From Thalassospira profundimaris (lineage in GTDB: Bacteria; Pseudomonadota; Alphaproteobacteria; Rhodospirillales; Thalassospiraceae), in NCBI RefSeq assembly GCF_003326795.1, contig NZ_JPWI01000001.1, positions 1-64,000 of the forward strand: a DNA stretch of 64,000 nt, read 5' to 3'. Shown here in pieces: positions 62,309 to 64,000 of this stretch. Each line of letters starts with the position of its first letter. Within the stretch, counting starts at the first letter, position 1. The translations under genes were made by a program, and so were the position numbers. A model generated the notes under the pieces. It worked only from the letters and a program-made list of their open reading frames with translations, had not been told where the DNA came from and did no database searches.

Positions 62309-64000
62309 TTATTTCGCCGCGTCGCTGCGCCGGTTCATGCGTGTTTGTGATGCCAAACGGATTGGCGCATTGGCCGCCCCGAACCCACGATACGCCCGAC
62401 GCTCCACCAGTTCAAAGAAGAAACGATTGGCAAAGGTCCGCGTATAGGCCTGATAATATTCGCCTTCGTCATCACGATCATAGAGAATATTACGCGCACG
62501 CAAACGATCAAGCAGTTCCGGTTCCAGACCAAAGCGCGCTTCGATATCATCATAATAGTTTTCCGGGATCGGTAAAATCTCGACCCCGTTTTCCGCACAA
62601 TAGTCGACCGAGGCAAAGATATCCTCGCTTGAAAAGGCCAGATGCTGCACACCGCTTCCGAAAAACTCGTTGAGAAACTGGGAATGCTGGGTATGGGGGC
62701 TTTGTGAACCATTAAGGATCAAGCGCACCGCATCACTTTGCACCACCTGACTTTGCACAAGCCCGCCCGGATCAGGGATATCAAGGGTCGGCATCTTGCC
62801 AAGATCAAAGATCGAGGTGAAATACAGAAGCCAGGTCAGCATTTCCTCATACTGCATCGAGTATGAAACGTGATCGACAGCACGCAGCTTTGCCTTTGCG
62901 CTTTGTTCAGTCCTGGCCGGTTCAAATTCGACGTCCCAGATGCGCGACAATTCGCTGTGATCATCCAGGAAATAAACCAGACTGCCGCCGACACCGCGGA
63001 TCGCAGGCATTTCGATCTCGCCTTCGCCCACCGCCTGACTGAACGGTGCGGCAAGCAATGATTGCGCACGATCAAGGGTCGCCTTGGCATCATCAACCTT
63101 AAGGCCGACTGCACAAACCGACGGGCCGTGAACGATGTTATAGGAATGCGCAAAGCCATCCTTGTCGCAATTGATCACAAGGTTGATGTCACCCTGTTTC
63201 CACCATGTCACGGCCTTGGTTTTATGACTGCCGCGCTTTTCAAAGCCAAGCCCGGCAAACAGTTTTGCCAGTTTGTCGGCGGTTTCTTCCTCGACCGCAA
63301 ATTCGACAAAGGCGACCTCCTGTGCATGGGCCTTGGGGGGCAGGGTTTTGGCCTTTTCACCGACCTTGACGCCTTCGATCCCGTCACCAAGATAGATCAG
63401 GGATCGCAAGCCATCCTTGGCAACGTTCTTGGTCGAGCTTGAGCGAAACTGATCATTGAAAATCTCAAGCGACAGCGGCCCGTCATAGCCGGTCATCGCC
63501 AGATTGCGCATGAACTCGGCCAACGGGAAATCCCCCTGTCCGGGGAAGCAGCGGAAATGGCGGCTCCAGGACAGGGCATCCATTTCAAGGATCGGGGCAT
63601 CGGCCACCTGTACCAGAAAAATCTTGTCGCCCGGAATTGATGAAATCGCATCAAGTGGCACCTTGCGCGCCATGATGTGGAAGGTATCCAGCACCAGACC
63701 GACATTCGGGTGATTGGCACGGCGCACCACTTCCCAGCTGTCGCGATAATCGCTGATATGCTTGCCCCATGACAGGGCCTCAAACGCGATGCGAAGGCCG
63801 CGCTTGGCCGCCCGGTCGCCCAGTTCTGCCAGATCCTTGGCCGCCCGATCAAGCCCGCCGAGTGAATGGGGCGATACGTTCGAACAGACCATCAAAAGAT
63901 CGGTGCCAAGTTCTTCCATCAGGTCGAATTTGCGTTCGGCCCGCTCGAACGCACGGGTGCGCTGGGGTTCGGGCATGCCTTCGAAATCGCGGAACGGCTG
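62309..64000 (-). CDS. 3-dehydroshikimate dehydratase-like fusion (TIM barrel + HPPD/VOC), partial
   Basis: The 5' part lies beyond the window; 563 codons are visible and the frame is open to the edge. The N-terminal part is an AP-endonuclease-2-like sugar-isomerase TIM barrel (FRDFEGMPEP, LVLDTFHIMAR, GYDGPLSLEIFND). After a linker (about residue 200 of the visible part) come two VOC domains like 4-hydroxyphenylpyruvate dioxygenase (AVDHVSYSMQYEEMLTWLLYF, GVQHLAFSSEDIF, NRFFFELVERR). The fusion matches QuiC-type dehydroshikimate dehydratases, which make protocatechuate; aroQ follows. Confidence 0.87.
   Translation of the reverse strand, partial: QPFRDFEGMPEPQRTRAFERAERKFDLMEELGTDLLMVCSNVSPHSLGGLDRAAKDLAELGDRAAKRGLRIAFEALSWGKHISDYRDSWEVVRRANHPNVGLVLDTFHIMARKVPLDAISSIPGDKIFLVQVADAPILEMDALSWSRHFRCFPGQGDFPLAEFMRNLAMTGYDGPLSLEIFNDQFRSSSTKNVAKDGLRSLIYLGDGIEGVKVGEKAKTLPPKAHAQEVAFVEFAVEEETADKLAKLFAGLGFEKRGSHKTKAVTWWKQGDINLVINCDKDGFAHSYNIVHGPSVCAVGLKVDDAKATLDRAQSLLAAPFSQAVGEGEIEMPAIRGVGGSLVYFLDDHSELSRIWDVEFEPARTEQSAKAKLRAVDHVSYSMQYEEMLTWLLYFTSIFDLGKMPTLDIPDPGGLVQSQVVQSDAVRLILNGSQSPHTQHSQFLNEFFGSGVQHLAFSSEDIFASVDYCAENGVEILPIPENYYDDIEARFGLEPELLDRLRARNILYDRDDEGEYYQAYTRTFANRFFFELVERRAYRGFGAANAPIRLASQTRMNRRSDAAK

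Noticed and set aside
1-64000. CRISPR array, prophage, transposon or integron
   Set aside because: No repeat-spacer pattern, integrase, transposase or phage structural gene was seen.

Overview
The window looks like a chromosomal segment of a free-living, probably marine alphaproteobacterium. The markers are a fused trpE(G) preceded by a Trp-codon leader peptide, a SAM-II riboswitch on metZ, the ffs-dnaX-ybaB-recR block, ubiE-ubiB, and an ATP-type pckA. Moderate GC and the mix of gene families would suit Rhodospirillales such as Thalassospira, but the genus is an inference. There is no rRNA operon, CRISPR array, phage, IS element or integrase; most of the window is core metabolism plus signalling genes.

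Layout: 0.4-5.2 kb holds a glycerophosphodiesterase, a MATE exporter, an unrecognised 426-residue protein and an AraC regulator. 5.3-7.2 kb is a putative protein-repair operon (LMW phosphatase, fructosamine-kinase-like protein, cytochrome c'). 7.2-9.9 kb carries folE, apaG and metZ, the last under a SAM-II riboswitch with a terminator. 10.1-13.9 kb has a TVP38 membrane protein coupled to a flavin disulfide oxidoreductase, then an orphan histidine kinase and a structured noncoding stretch. 14.2-15.8 kb is a TetR-YciI-tag operon. 15.9-23.4 kb has two TrkH potassium transporters flanking purU, a Cache-GGDEF cyclase, asd and a small lipoprotein.

23.5-26.3 kb contains a nuclease-like protein, an ArsI/CadI metalloenzyme with a cysteine-tailed ECF sigma factor, a tRNA-Gly(CCC) and gpt. 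26.4-30.2 kb is a tightly packed three-gene unit (cysteine-containing exported protein, M48 lipoprotein peptidase, CHASE2 membrane protein) and is the best candidate here for an uncharacterised envelope system. 30.4-34.6 kb has a TPR-glycosyltransferase, a chemoreceptor and a GNAT enzyme. 34.7-37.8 kb is ubiB-ubiE and divergent trpF. 37.9-41.4 kb has a voltage-gated K+ channel and the attenuated trpE(G).

41.5-48.2 kb carries a SpoU-type methyltransferase, a DUF1289 protein, a HugZ-like protein, pckA, a periplasmic binding protein and a PAS/degenerate-GGDEF/EAL protein. 48.6-51.6 kb is a lysine/diaminopimelate block (HAD nucleotidase, dapD, dapE), linking functionally to asd at 20 kb. 51.6-57.2 kb has two glutathione transferases, each beside a divergent regulator with a palindromic operator candidate, then a DUF1636 protein, a second binding protein and nudC. 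58.5-61.6 kb is SRP RNA-dnaX-ybaB-recR. 61.8-64.0 kb is aroQ with a quiC-like fusion that runs off the right edge, suggesting shikimate/quinate breakdown to protocatechuate.
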